Assembly: GCA_022041995.1 (NCBI GenBank)
Contig: CP074381.1
Coordinates: forward strand, 2,480,001 to 2,544,000
Length of the DNA: 64,000 nucleotides
Direction of reading: 5' to 3'
Source of the DNA: Cupriavidus necator
Lineage (GTDB): Bacteria > Pseudomonadota > Gammaproteobacteria > Burkholderiales > Burkholderiaceae
In this document: one piece after another, positions 41,407 through 51,013 of the stretch
Layout: every line of letters starts with the position of its first letter
Position numbering within the stretch: position 1 is the stretch's first letter
Program-made: the position numbers and the translations under genes
Notes under the pieces: model-generated
Told to the model about the DNA's origin: nothing
The model's input: the letters and a program-made list of their open reading frames with translations, nothing else
The model's database searches: none

Positions 41407-41446
41407 GTAACGCTTGCGGGATGTACCATACTTCTGGCAGTGTCCC

Positions 41447-41536
41447 CTGGCTCGCTTTACCTACACCTATCACTGGGATGGCAAGCAATGGCTGATTACA
41501 AGCCATCACTCGTCGGCCATGCCGGAGAAGAGGTAA
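41447..41536 (+). pseudogene. C-terminal tail of a SnoaL/DUF4440-like protein
   Basis: An open frame without a start reads ARFTYTYHWDGKQWLITSHH and SSAMPEKR then stop. This strongly resembles the end of small NTF2-fold proteins of the calmodulin-kinase association type. The stop lies in a terminator hairpin, as for a real gene end, so the 5' part has been deleted just after zntB. Confidence 0.5.
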
Positions 41537-41559
41537 CTGAGGCATGAGCCTCAGTTACC
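41532..41559. terminator. Palindromic terminator
   Basis: A perfect 12-bp inverted repeat GGTAACTGAGGC/GCCTCAGTTACC with ATGA loop, between zntB and the convergent phaB. No T run follows. Confidence 0.6.
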
Positions 41560-41613
41560 GGGGGCCGGGGCCCGCGGCCGCGCATTCACCTGGCGGCGCC
41601 TGGCCCAGCGCCC

Positions 41614-42357
41614 TTACTGCATGTGCTGCCCGCCGTTGATGGCAATATTGGACCCGGTCACGTAGGCAGCTTCCTCCGAGCACAGGTAGGCAACCAGCGC
41701 CGCGACTTCTTCCGGCTTGCCGAGGCGGCCGACCGGAATCTGCGGCAGGATCTTGGTGTCCATGATTTCCTTGGGCACGGCGTTGACCATCTTGGTGGCA
41801 AGGTAGCCCGGAGAGACGGTGTTGACCGTCACGCCCTTTCTTGCCACTTCCAGCGCCAGCGACTTGGTGAAGCCGTGCATCCCGGCCTTGGCCGCGGCAT
41901 AGTTGGTCTGGCCGAAGGCGCCCTTGGACGCGTTGACCGACGAGATGTTGATGATGCGTCCCCAGCCGCGTTCGACCATGCCTTCGCAAAGCGGCTTGGT
42001 GAGATTGAATACCGAGTCGAGATTGGTCCGCATCACGGCATCCCAGTTCGGCTTGTCCATCTTCTTGAAGGCCATGTCGCGGGTAATGCCGGCGTTGTTC
42101 ACCAGGATATCCACGCGACCTACGTCAGCCAGGATCCGTGCCGCGCAAGCCTGGCAGGCCTCGTAGTCGGAGACATCCACCTCGTAGGCACGCATCTCGC
42201 GGCCGCTGGCGGCCATCGCGGCCAGCCAGTCCTGGGCGGTCGCATTGCCCGGCGAGTGCGTCACCACTACGTCATAGCCTGCGTCATGCAACTTGATGCT
42301 GATGGCTTCTCCCAGCCCACCCATACCGCCTGTTACCAGTGCAATTCTCTTCGTCAT
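41614..42357 (-). CDS. phaB: Acetoacetyl-CoA reductase (PhaB2/B3-like)
   Basis: A 247-residue short-chain dehydrogenase. TGGMGGLGEA binds NADPH, NNAGITRD is the family NAG motif, and the catalytic Ser, Tyr and Lys are in NISSVNASKG and QTNYAAAKAG. The end INGGQHMQ is typical of PhaB. It reduces acetoacetyl-CoA to (R)-3-hydroxybutyryl-CoA for polyhydroxybutyrate. The sequence looks closer to the second and third C. necator paralogs than to PhaB1. The next gene, on the same strand, is a phasin. Confidence 0.93.
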   Translation of the reverse strand: MTKRIALVTGGMGGLGEAISIKLHDAGYDVVVTHSPGNATAQDWLAAMAASGREMRAYEVDVSDYEACQACAARILADVGRVDILVNNAGITRDMAFKKMDKPNWDAVMRTNLDSVFNLTKPLCEGMVERGWGRIINISSVNASKGAFGQTNYAAAKAGMHGFTKSLALEVARKGVTVNTVSPGYLATKMVNAVPKEIMDTKILPQIPVGRLGKPEEVAALVAYLCSEEAAYVTGSNIAINGGQHMQ

Positions 42358-42618
42358 CCTGCCTGCTTCATAAAGTTGAAAGACCCCTGCCTTTGCGGGA
42401 CGGGCTTTTGCCCTGACTATCCCGAGCCAATCCCACTGCCCTGGCGCGAAAAACAGCGAAGGCGAGCCGGGCCGGATGATTCCGGTCCCAGCTTGTATGC
42501 TGATGCGGGACGATTGGCGTCGCAGTGCTGCAAGCCAGGGGAGCTGATGCCCCTGGCCTGCAAGCCTGCGATCTCTGTTCAGCGCGCTGGCCTGGCCTGC
42601 ATGGCCAGCCGCACGCCG

Positions 42619-43176
42619 TTACTGCTTGGAAGCGCGGGGCGCCGCCTGCTGTGCCGCGCCTGAGGCAGCTGCGGCAGTCTTGGCAAAGTTGGCCCTGGCG
42701 ACTTCAGCCGTCTGCTTTGCGGCGTCCTGGAAGGATTGAAAGGTGCTGCTGGCGGCTGCAACGCTCGATTGCAGCAGCGCGGTGATCGCTTCAGACCCGG
42801 CCGGCGCGTTCTTCACGAAGGTGTCCACGAAGGCTTGCACATTGCGGTTGTGCTGTTCGTACTGGCCCTCGACTGCCTTGGTCAGTTCCACCTGCGTGTT
42901 CGATGCGATTTCGTACACATGGCGTGCATACGCAACCGCCTTCTCCGCGGCGGGCTGGGCCAGGTTGCCCTGCACGGCAAACACTTCACGCAGGTCCTTG
43001 CCGGCCAGCACCGCTTCGACATTGCCCTGGCCTTCGGCAAGCGTCGTCCTGACTGCCTGCAGGTTCAACTCGGTCAACTTCTGGAAGCCGTCGAAAGCCA
43101 TGTTCGTCAGCGCGAACAGCTGGTTCAGACTGGATTTTTGCACTGCAGCAAACTGATCGGGCATAAAAGGGGACAT
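42619..43176 (-). CDS. phaP: Phasin (PHB granule surface protein)
   Basis: A 185-residue amphipathic helical protein starting MSPFMPDQFAAVQKSSLNQL, with FDGFQKLTELNLQAVRTTLA and an Ala/Lys-rich C-terminus, as in phasins. Phasins coat polyhydroxybutyrate granules. AGGAGA lies seven bases before the ATG. Upstream of phaB with a 261-base gap, so the two may be separately transcribed. Confidence 0.92.
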   Translation of the reverse strand: MSPFMPDQFAAVQKSSLNQLFALTNMAFDGFQKLTELNLQAVRTTLAEGQGNVEAVLAGKDLREVFAVQGNLAQPAAEKAVAYARHVYEIASNTQVELTKAVEGQYEQHNRNVQAFVDTFVKNAPAGSEAITALLQSSVAAASSTFQSFQDAAKQTAEVARANFAKTAAAASGAAQQAAPRASKQ

Positions 43177-43364
43177 GAGAAATCTCCTGTGGATTGATCG
43201 AACGGATTCGCGCAAGAGTGCTGCAAAGTGAATCCGCCACGTGTGGCCTCCGGACTGGCAGCGCCGCCAATCCTGCAGCGCACCATCCGAGTGCGAATCC
43301 TAGAATGTTTCCTCTAATTCAATCCCTAGGTACATACCCAAAAAGTCTTTAAAACAGGACAATA

Positions 43365-43386
43365 TAAGTGCTATATAAGGCACTTA
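43365..43386. promoter_or_regulatory. Dyad in AT-rich phaP upstream region
   Basis: A 7-bp inverted repeat TAAGTGC-N8-GCACTTA lies in a markedly AT-rich stretch (about 43310-43415) upstream of phaP, 190 bases from the start. It could be an operator for phaP or for the convergent-side YCII gene. No known consensus is claimed. Confidence 0.4.
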
Positions 43387-43457
43387 AATTACATGTACTT
43401 ACGTAGAAATGTTGCGGTGCACGGGTGGGCGCACGTCACCCATGCTCCGGGCTCGCC

Positions 43458-43895
43458 TCAGCGCGGCTTGTTCGCCAGCCCTTCCACTTCAGCGCGCAGC
43501 CGCTCTTCCTGCTCCCGCAGTTCTGGCGTGAGTTCAGCGCCGAAGTCCTCGACCTCAAACAGCGGGCGAATTTCGATTTCGGACTCGCTTTCCATGGGAT
43601 TGGGGCACCGCCTGACCCATTCGACAGCCTCATCCATTGACTCGACCTGCCACAACCAGAATCCGGCGACGAGTTCGTTGATTTGTGGAAACGGCCCATC
43701 CGTCACAGTCCGCTGAGTGCCCGAAAAACGTACCCGCTTTCCCCTTGCGCTCGGGTGCAAACCCTCGCCAGCGAGCATGACGCCTGCCTTGACGAGCTCT
43801 TCATTGAACTTGCCCATTGCCGCCAGCAACTCCGTGCCTGGCATCTTGCCGCTTTCTGATTCGCTCGTGGCCTTCACCATCACCATGACACGCAT
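43458..43895 (-). CDS. YCII-related (DGPF) domain protein
   Basis: A 145-residue protein. MRVMVMVKATSESESGKMPG at the start, VTDGPFPQINELVAGFWLWQ in the middle and EWVRRCPNPMESESEIEIRP are the DGPF/YCII signature. The fold is a ferredoxin-like barrel of uncertain role; such genes often sit near ECF sigma factors, but none is here. Confidence 0.88.
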   Translation of the reverse strand: MRVMVMVKATSESESGKMPGTELLAAMGKFNEELVKAGVMLAGEGLHPSARGKRVRFSGTQRTVTDGPFPQINELVAGFWLWQVESMDEAVEWVRRCPNPMESESEIEIRPLFEVEDFGAELTPELREQEERLRAEVEGLANKPR

Positions 43896-44272
43896 TGTGG
43901 TCCTCCTTGAAGGGATCGTTGGCGCCACAAAACCCCGAAGCGGAAGCCGCGGCGGCGGTGGGCGCTGGAACCAGGACCCAATCAGAATAGTTTATATGAA
44001 CGCCCCCGATGCGCCAGGTTTTCTTGTGTTCTGATTCGACAGGATAGGTTGCAGCTTTATATGCGGCCTTTCTGCAGCATACGCTGCGGGCCCCGATGAA
44101 ATCCGCTGACTCGCTCCTAATTTGTCGCGCGAGCTGAACGCTCTAACTATTCTTCAGGTTTAGCGAATCCCGGTCCGACCTGTCTTGTCATCACACTCGA
44201 TTGCCAACGCAACCTTTCGACGTCACCCTGTAATCTTCGCGGATACCCGCGGCACTATTTTCTATCTTTGAG
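43896..44272. other. Intergenic region before IS110
   Basis: 377 bases with no conserved coding frame seen. It probably contains the 3' end of the IS110-family element, which lacks inverted repeats and so cannot be delimited by eye. Confidence 0.4.
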
Positions 44273-47200
44273 TCAAGTCGGTCGTGTGCTCACGTGATCC
44301 TGCTTGTATGGCCTGTCATGCGCGAGGACGGCCCAGATAGTTCGAGCCATCTTGTTGGCAAGTGCTACGGTGACCACGTTCGCAGGTCGTCGTTTCTGCA
44401 TTTGCTCCGCCCACGTTCCGGCATGCTTCGCGTGGAAGAGCACGCTGCGCGCGCCATGGATCAGGAGCGTGCGCACATACGTGTCGCCGCGCCGGCTAAT
44501 TCCCAGTAGCTGGACCTTCCCGCCGGTACCAGTCTGCTTGGGTACGAGACCGAGCCAGGCGGCAAACTCGCGCCCGGACTTGAACGCCTTCGCGTGACCC
44601 ATGCTCGCAACAGTGGCCGTCGCTGTTAGCAAGCCAACGCCCGGAATCGCGGCAATTGCCTTGCATGCCTTGTCTTCTTTCATCCACGTTTGCAAATGCC
44701 GCTCAATCTCGGCGATTTGCTTGTCAAGGCGCTCAAGGTCATTCCATTGCTCGCGTAACGATTCGATCAGCATCGCTGGCAGACGCTCCGCGAGCCTTGC
44801 CAGCACCCCGGGGATCGCCTTGTCCAGTGCGGCGCGGCTCTTGGCCATCACCTCGCCGTATTCGGATAGCAACCCCCGCAGACTGTTCATCTGCATCGTT
44901 CGGAACTTGACCTTCTGTTGCCGCAAGCGATGCAGCGCCAGTACGGCCTGCTGCGCTTCGGTCTTCACTGCGACGGCCTTGCTCGGCATCTGTGTGGCCA
45001 TCCAGATCGCACGCGCATCCGCCGGGTCATTCTTGTTGCCGATCACGAAAGCCTTGACGAACTTCGCCGGCATCAGCTTGACCTGATGGCCCATCTCGAT
45101 CAATCGCCGTGCCCAGTGCTGGGCACCGCCACAGGCCTCCATACCAATCAAACAGGGTTCGCGATTCGCAAAATGTTCGAGGAACACGGCGCGCTTCAGT
45201 TGCTTGTTTATGATTTCACCTGTGTCAGCATCCACCCAGTGAAGCTGGTCGGGTAGCAGCGACGCATTACTGCGCCGCCGCCCCCTCAGAACCGGACGTG
45301 CAGGTCGCCCCGCATCCGGCTCAAGCCATTCCTTCAGCGCCACTGGGTGGCACCGGACAGCCCGGCGGAACGTTTCGCGGTTCGACGGCGGGCAAGGTAG
45401 ATGTCCCATGCCGGATCAAACGGATTAGCCAGTCCCCGGATTTTGACGTGGCGCTGGATGGCGGCCGTCGCTGCGCGGAAGAGTTGCAGGCCGCAGGTGT
45501 CATCCTCGGTCGAACCCTTCGTTGCAAAATCCCAGGACCGATGTCCGTCACACCGGAAGTAACGTTTCCTGACCCACCGGGCTCCTTTCGTGGGGTGCCT
45601 ACGTCTTGCCCACTTCCAGAGCAGGTGCCAGATGTGCGAGTCGATCGTTGAGAAGGTCGCTTTTGCCACGACGTGGCGATGATACATAGTCCAACCCCGA
45701 ATGATCGGGTTCAGCCTACGGATCAACGCCTCTTGGGTGACACTCGCGTTGCCCTTGATGACTTCCCTGACCTTGTCGAGCAGCGATTTGATACTTTTCT
45801 TCGCTGGCTTGATCAGCAGTTTGCCGCCGTACTTGCGCACGTTTTGGCCAAGGAAATCGAAACCCTCCGCTATGTTGGTGATCCTGGTCTTCTCTTCCGA
45901 GAGTTCCAGACCTCGGGCGGCCATAAACTGCCTGACCGCGGGAAGCACCCGGGATTCCAGCACATCTCTCGACACGCCAGTCACCACAAAGTCATCGGCA
46001 TAACGGACGACGTTGAGCTGAGCCTTGCTGCGAGCAAGTTTGGATGTTCCCACACTTGCATGGACTGCCGCTTCAAGCCCATCCAGCGCCATATTCGCGA
46101 TGACGGGCGAGATAACTCCCCCTTGGGGTGTACCCGCCCGCGACTCGAACAGAGTTCCCTCATCGATATATCCGGCCTGAAGCCACTTTCGCAGAACCCC
46201 CTTATCCATCGGTACGTTCTCCAGGAACCAGGAATGACTGAAGTTGTCGAAACAGCCTCGAATGTCACCCTCCAGAACCCATTCTGGCGAGGCACGCTTA
46301 GCCAGAACGTTGAAGCACTGCTCGATGGCATCGGCGGTCGAGCGTCCGGACCGAAAGCCGTAGGAATTGGCATCCGCCAGAGTCTCCGCGACGGGTTCCA
46401 GAGCGAGCTTCCATAAAGCCTGCATCGCCCGGCACCGCATACAAGGAATTCCTAACGGACGCTTCTTGCCGTTACTCTTGGGAATGTAAACCCGCCGCAG
46501 CGGCATCGCCCGATAGCCGCGATGACGTAGCGACACCATTCCGTTCCATCTGGCCGCCGGGGACGGCCATATCCTGCCATCCACCCCCGGCGTCCTCTTA
46601 CCGCGATTTTCCGTCACACGCTTCACGGCCAACATCTTGCCGCTATGCGAGCGGGTCAGCAGACGTTGCAAGGCTTTCACCTTGCCCCATCGGCCTTCCC
46701 GGACCACCTTGGCGATACGCACCTGAAGCCGTTTCACCTCTGCCTCAATGTGCGGCCAGTTCGCCTGATCCCACATCTGTGCAGCGTGCGAGGACGCACC
46801 AGCTCCCGACACTTTCGCATCGTACGCCGTCATCTGCTTTCCCTCGTATAACGGTTGGTCAAAGTTCTCTCGCCATGAATGACCCTGCGGAAGTCTGCCC
46901 ACTTTCGTGTCGGGCAATGTTGCAGCCCGTATCCCGGCCATTACAGCCGGGCGTTCGCTTTCTCCGCATTCCTTTACCCACCGTGCCAACAGCGTTCCTT
47001 ACGGTTCGCCTGCCGTCACCGGCAGCATGATGGGCTTACCCTGTTCCGCATGAATCTCCGAGCGGGGCGGACCCTTCCTCTTCGCCGGCGGCTGGTTGTC
47101 CATGGTGGTCCAGTCTTCGAAGACCACTCCTCACCGCATACCGTTTTGGTTCAAGCCTGTCAGCACGTTTGGCTTGTCAAAGATCACGACGTTTATCAGA

Positions 47201-47488
47201 AGTTCACATATGTTGGTCGTACCCACTCATCCCTTGCTCCTCTCCGCCTTCGTGCTGGCAGATTCCGCTTCGCCTCGCGGCTGGGCGTACCGGTTATCCG
47301 GCGGCTACGTTGTCCCCAGAGCTTCACACCGAGCTGTTACCGGCTCCGCATGTCTGGGTAGGGAACGGTTGATGGAACAACCGGTTTCGTCAGGCCATAC
47401 GTTCTCCTGTGAAACAGAAATTCAGGCGACTTGCAGGTCGCACGAAGACATTCTTCGCGATGTCCACCCCGACCGTCGTACGCTTCAT
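44273..47488 (-). CDS. IS110-family transposase split by a group II intron
   Basis: Exon 1 (47444-47488) encodes MKRTTVGVDIAKNVF with the first catalytic Asp of the DEDD domain. Exon 2 (44273-45247) resumes QLHWVDADTGEIINKQLKRA and carries EACGGAQHWARRLIEMGHQV, NKNDPADARAIW (catalytic acids) and the C-terminal IPGVGLLTATATVASMG and FAAWLGLVPKQTGTGGKVQL domain. Joined, they give a normal 339-residue IS110 transposase. Without splicing it cannot be made. The IS110 ends are not defined because the family usually lacks inverted repeats. Confidence 0.88.
45289..45322 (-). ncRNA. Group II intron domain V
   Basis: A 34-base hairpin on the minus strand starts GAGCCGGATGCG and ends CGTCCGGTTC. It has the catalytic AGC triad near the base of the stem and pairs GAGCCGGA with TCCGGTTC. 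Size and position, 41 bases from the 3' splice site, are as expected for catalytic domain V. Confidence 0.9.
45334..46833 (-). CDS. ltrA: Group II intron reverse transcriptase/maturase
   Basis: A 499-residue intron-encoded protein. RT blocks include RRVYIPKSNGKKRPLGIP, EGDIRGCFDNFSH, GTPQGGVISPVIANMALDG and the active-site VRYADDFVV. The maturase (domain X) region follows, with RRLNPIIRGWTMYHRHV and a C-terminal HVKIRGLANPFDPAWDIY. I see no cysteine-rich HNH endonuclease motif. The ATG at MTAYDAKVSG has GAGGGA upstream; the frame is open 52 codons further. Confidence 0.94.
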   Translation of the reverse strand: MTAYDAKVSGAGASSHAAQMWDQANWPHIEAEVKRLQVRIAKVVREGRWGKVKALQRLLTRSHSGKMLAVKRVTENRGKRTPGVDGRIWPSPAARWNGMVSLRHRGYRAMPLRRVYIPKSNGKKRPLGIPCMRCRAMQALWKLALEPVAETLADANSYGFRSGRSTADAIEQCFNVLAKRASPEWVLEGDIRGCFDNFSHSWFLENVPMDKGVLRKWLQAGYIDEGTLFESRAGTPQGGVISPVIANMALDGLEAAVHASVGTSKLARSKAQLNVVRYADDFVVTGVSRDVLESRVLPAVRQFMAARGLELSEEKTRITNIAEGFDFLGQNVRKYGGKLLIKPAKKSIKSLLDKVREVIKGNASVTQEALIRRLNPIIRGWTMYHRHVVAKATFSTIDSHIWHLLWKWARRRHPTKGARWVRKRYFRCDGHRSWDFATKGSTEDDTCGLQLFRAATAAIQRHVKIRGLANPFDPAWDIYLARRRTAKRSAGLSGATQWR

Positions 47489-47569
47489 TTCGAACCCTCC
47501 GGTGAAGAACTCAATGAACTTCCTCATTTTGGCCACTTTGATGGCGTCGGACTGTGAGGAACCGCTCAT

Positions 47570-47790
47570 TTAGCGTCCCGCATCCTGGTAGGTGGGGGCG
47601 TTCATTCCATTTGAATTCGACAGCACAGCAGCAGCTTGAAGAGCCACCGACGTCAGCAGCGTATCCCACGGCACCGTGATCGATGACAGGCCAAGCAGCA
47701 GGGCCACGACCGGCGCGAACGCCACCACCATGATGGCGTCGTTCGGCGCCACCTGCGACAGCGTGAAATAGGGGTCACCCTTGCAGAGCT
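47570..47790 (-). pseudogene. Fragment of an ACR3-type arsenite efflux transporter
   Basis: The frame includes GDPYFTLSQVAPNDAIMVVA and FAPVVALLLGLSSITVPWDT then LLTSVAL, the central membrane part of ACR3 arsenite permeases. Both the N- and C-terminal portions are missing; after SVAL the residues are unrelated. It lies between the IS110 end and the CusF-like gene, so it was probably cut by mobile-element activity. Confidence 0.65.
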
Positions 47791-47799
47791 GGAACCGCA

Positions 47800-48137
47800 A
47801 TGAAATCCATCAAGCCGCTCGCCCTCGCCCTTGCCTTGACCACCACATCGGCCGCATTCGCAGCGGGCTCGATGGACGGCATGGACATGAAGCCGTCCGC
47901 ACCCTCGCAGCAGGCGCCACAACCGGTGGCGGCCGAGATCAGAAAGATCGATGCGCAGGCCGGCAAGGTCACGCTCAGGCACGGACCGATCGCCAACCTG
48001 GCATGGGGCCGGTGACCATGGCGTTCCCCGTCAGGGATCGCGCAGCGCTGAAGGATTTCAAGGAGGGCGAGGCGGTATCCGTGACATTCGACAACGTCGA
48101 TGGCAAGGCTACGGTCGTGGAAATGCGGCGCAAGTGA
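47800..48137 (+). CDS. CusF-like periplasmic copper-binding protein, one-base frameshift
   Basis: The signal peptide (MKSIKPLALALALTTTSAAF) is followed by a Met-rich linker SMDGMDMKPS and a CusF/EcfK beta-barrel: AEIRKIDAQAGKVTLRHGPI, then in the next frame MGPVTMAFPVRDRAALKDF and VSVTFDNVDGKATVVEMRRK. One G is missing at about 48000 in what should be NLGMGPVTM, which holds the metal-ligand methionines. Repaired length is about 112 residues. CusF-type proteins bind Cu(I)/Ag(I) in the periplasm. No CusABC pump genes are nearby. Confidence 0.78.
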
Positions 48138-48224
48138 GAGTTGCCGTCGCTGGAGGCGGTTGCGCGTTCGATGCGCAATCACTGCGTGTTCCCCAAGCCC
48201 CGCGAGAGCGCACATTTGCCGTGC

Positions 48225-49102
48225 TCACGCTTTGGTGTCCAGCCGCTCCTTCAAGAACTCGATAAAGCGCTGGGTCTTTGCCGGCAGCAAACGTGTCTCG
48301 GTCAGCGCATAGACCGGCGTCGGCCTGGTCTGCCAGTCGGGCAATATGCGGCGCAGGCGGCCGGCCGCCACATCCTCTGCCGCCACCTCCTCGGCCAGCA
48401 AGATCACGCCCAGGTCCAGCGTTGCCAGGCGTCGGAACATGCCAATGCTGTTGACATGGAACCTCCCCCGACTTCCACCTCAACGGTCTCCTCACCGCGA
48501 TGCAGTGCCCACTTCCCTGACTTGCGAAAACCTATGCACTGATGCCGCGCCAGGTCAGTTGGATGGGTTGGCTCGCCGGCGCGTTCCAGGTAGCCCGGTG
48601 AGGCATAGACCTGCACCGACAAGCGGGCTAGCAGCCGCGCGATCAGGTTCGAATCCGTCAGCTCGCCCATGCGAATGGCCACATCGAAGGGTTCGGCCAC
48701 CAGGTCGACGCGCCGGGGCGTGAGGTCGAAATCAAAGCTGATGCCCGGGTAGCGGGCCGCGAACTCTGCAATCAGGGGCGCCATGTAGATCATGGCGAAA
48801 TCGACCGGCAGCGATGCCCGCAACACGCCGCTCGGCTGTGCCAGCATCTCCCCTAGTTGCTCGTGAGCGATCCGTGCTTCGTCGACGATGCGCTTGCAGC
48901 GCTCGTAGTAAAGCTGCCCCGCCTCGGTCAGCTCGACCTTGCGCGTCGTGCGATGCAGCAGCCGCAGGCCAATAGCCTTCTCCAGGGCGCTGATCCGCCT
49001 GGATAGCGTGGAGTTCGGCACTCCAGTGGCAGCCGCCGCGCCGCGAAAGCTCCGCGTCTGCGCGACCTCCACGAACAGGGCCATGTCATTGAGCAGTTCC
49101 AT
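48225..49102 (-). CDS. LysR-family transcriptional regulator, one-base frameshift
   Basis: The first 215 codons encode a LysR winged helix (LFVEVAQTRSFRGAAAATGV, NSTLSRRISALEKAIGLRLL) and most of the binding domain. The frame is lost in a run of five G near 48465; the next frame continues GMFRRLATLDLGVILLAEEV and ends with RFIEFLKERLDTKA. Adding one G restores a 292-residue protein. It is divergent from the ene-reductase gene and is its probable regulator. Confidence 0.85.
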
Positions 49103-49223
49103 TCGGATTGCGCCATTTTTGGATCAATGATTGCCAATCTACCACCTTTATCTCGCCAATGAATTAATCGATGATACGCACATGGGCTTTCCCCTTCGCC
49201 CCCGACACACACAGGAATTGACC

Positions 49224-50285
49224 ATGAGCCAACTGTTCACCCCCGTCCGCATCGGCCGCCACATCGCGCCGAACCGCCTCGTCATGGCCCCGATGACCCG
49301 CTCCCGCGCTGACGCCAAGGGCGTTCCCGGCGACATGACTGTCACCTACTACACGCAGCGCGCCAGCGCCGGCCTGATCATCACCGAAGGCGTGTTTCCG
49401 TCCGCCTTGGGCAAGGGCTATGTGAATACGCCCGGCATGGAAACCGAGGCCCAGGTTGCTGGCTGGAAAAGGGTGACTGAAGCCGTGCACGCGCGTGGCG
49501 GCCGTATCTTCATGCAGCTGATGCATTGCGGTCGGATCTCGCACCCGTCGCTGCTTGATGGCGCAACGCCCGTGGCACCGTCGGCGATCAAGCCAGAGGG
49601 ACAGGCGTGGACGCCTGCCGGCCAGGCCGACTTCGTCACGCCCCGTGAGCTGACGCTGGCCGAGATCGCCGGCGTCATAGACGACTACCGCCAGGCCACC
49701 CGCCGCGCCATCGACGCAGGCTTTGACGGCGTGGAGTTGCACGCCGCATCCGGCTACCTGCCCGAACAGTTCCTCTCGTCAGCCAGCAACCACCGCCAGG
49801 ACCAATACGGCGGCTCGGTCAAAGGCCGCGCCCGCTTTGTGCTGGAAGCGCTGGCCGCGATGGCGGCCGAGGCCGGCGCCGACCGGGTCGGCATCAAGAT
49901 CTCGCCGGAGATGAACTACAACAGCATCACCGACGCAGCGCCCCAGGAGACCTACACCTACCTCGTCGACCAGCTGCGCGGCCAGGGCCTGGCCTATCTG
50001 CATGTCGCGCTGTTCGGCACCACGGTCGACTACCACGCCATGCTGCGCCCGCGCTTCGATGGCACCTACCTGATCGGCGGCGGGCTGACGCAGGACAGCG
50101 CCGCAGCCCTGCTGGCCGATGGCAAGGCCGACGCCACCGTCTTCGGCAGCGCCTTCCTCGCGAATCCCGACCTGCCGGAGCGCTTCCGTCAGGGCGCCGC
50201 GCTCAACGCGCCGGACCGCAACACGTTCTTTGCGCCGCCGACGGCCAAGGGATACATCGACTATCCGGCGCTGGCTGAGGCCTAA
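49224..50285 (+). CDS. Old yellow enzyme-family alkene reductase (NemA-like)
   Basis: A 353-residue FMN-dependent TIM barrel. LFTPVRIGRHIAPNRLVMAP, MQLMHCGRISHPSLL, GFDGVELHAASGYLPEQFLS and NHRQDQYGGSVKGRARF are classical OYE motifs, with the substrate-binding His in ELHAA. It reduces activated C=C bonds or nitro groups with NAD(P)H. A LysR gene is divergent and an isochorismatase-like hydrolase follows 51 bases later. Confidence 0.93.
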   Translation: MSQLFTPVRIGRHIAPNRLVMAPMTRSRADAKGVPGDMTVTYYTQRASAGLIITEGVFPSALGKGYVNTPGMETEAQVAGWKRVTEAVHARGGRIFMQLMHCGRISHPSLLDGATPVAPSAIKPEGQAWTPAGQADFVTPRELTLAEIAGVIDDYRQATRRAIDAGFDGVELHAASGYLPEQFLSSASNHRQDQYGGSVKGRARFVLEALAAMAAEAGADRVGIKISPEMNYNSITDAAPQETYTYLVDQLRGQGLAYLHVALFGTTVDYHAMLRPRFDGTYLIGGGLTQDSAAALLADGKADATVFGSAFLANPDLPERFRQGAALNAPDRNTFFAPPTAKGYIDYPALAEA

Positions 50286-50336
50286 GCGGCTTGAGGCAGG
50301 GGTCGTTTGCCCCATTCACTATCAAGGAAATGCATC

Positions 50337-50924
50337 ATGAAGTTCGAACGATTCACTGCAGACACCGCCGCCCTGCTCCTGATCGACCATCAGGTAGGCA
50401 CCATGAGCTGGGTGAAGTCCATTCCCTTCGACGAAATGAAGCGCAACGCGCTGATGGTGGCCAAGACCGCGGCCATCCTGAAGGTCCCTGTCGTGATGAC
50501 CTCCAGCATGGAGGAGTACGCGCAGGGGCCGCTGATCAGCGAGCTGGCGGATATCTTTCCGGCTGAGTTCGCTGCGCGCATCAAGCGCATTGGGGTTGTG
50601 AATGCGATGGACGATGAGAACTTCGCGGCGGCGGTGAAGGCTACCGGACGCAGGAAACTGATCATCGCTGGCGTGACCAATGACGTGTGCACGGTGTATC
50701 CGGCGTTGAGCCTGGTGTCGCAAGGTTATGAAGTGCAAGTCGTCGCGGATGCTGGCGGATCACCGAGCAAGATGGCTGACGATATTGCCTTGCGGCGCAT
50801 GGAGAAGAATGGCGTCACGCTGACCAGCACCAACCAGTTGATTGCGGAACTGGCTGGGAGTTGGGCTACACAGGAAGGCAGCCGCATTGTGCAGGAGGTG
50901 ATTATGGGTGCGCTGCAGGGCTGA
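50337..50924 (+). CDS. Isochorismatase-family cysteine hydrolase (YcaC-like)
   Basis: A 195-residue alpha/beta hydrolase with D17 in ALLLIDHQVG and nucleophile C118 in AGVTNDVCTVYPALSL, the isochorismatase-like catalytic pair plus a Lys/Arg near residue 83. The substrate is undefined. It is co-oriented with the ene-reductase, giving a pair often seen under LysR control. Confidence 0.9.
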   Translation: MKFERFTADTAALLLIDHQVGTMSWVKSIPFDEMKRNALMVAKTAAILKVPVVMTSSMEEYAQGPLISELADIFPAEFAARIKRIGVVNAMDDENFAAAVKATGRRKLIIAGVTNDVCTVYPALSLVSQGYEVQVVADAGGSPSKMADDIALRRMEKNGVTLTSTNQLIAELAGSWATQEGSRIVQEVIMGALQG

Positions 50925-51013
50925 GGGGCCGCCCATGTGGGCTGGGTGCGGGTGCAACCTGGCCTTGCCTGCGGCCTGAGATCGTGCGCGCCTTGACCGC
51001 GGTGCATGCAATC

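Larger units (their letters stand above)
45248..47443 (-). mobile_element. Group II intron (2,196 bp) inside IS110 transposase
   Basis: On the minus strand the intron begins GTGCGACC, matching the group II 5' consensus GUGYG. It ends CCGAC before CAGCTTCAC of exon 2. Removing it fuses codons 15 and 16 of the transposase in frame. It encodes a reverse transcriptase/maturase and has a 34-base domain V followed by a domain VI-like hairpin near the 3' end. All parts for splicing appear present. Confidence 0.9.

Noticed and set aside
47096..47557. Plus-strand frame of 153 codons across the intron 5' region
   Set aside because: It covers the structured domain I of the group II intron and the IS110 start in antisense; no protein signature.
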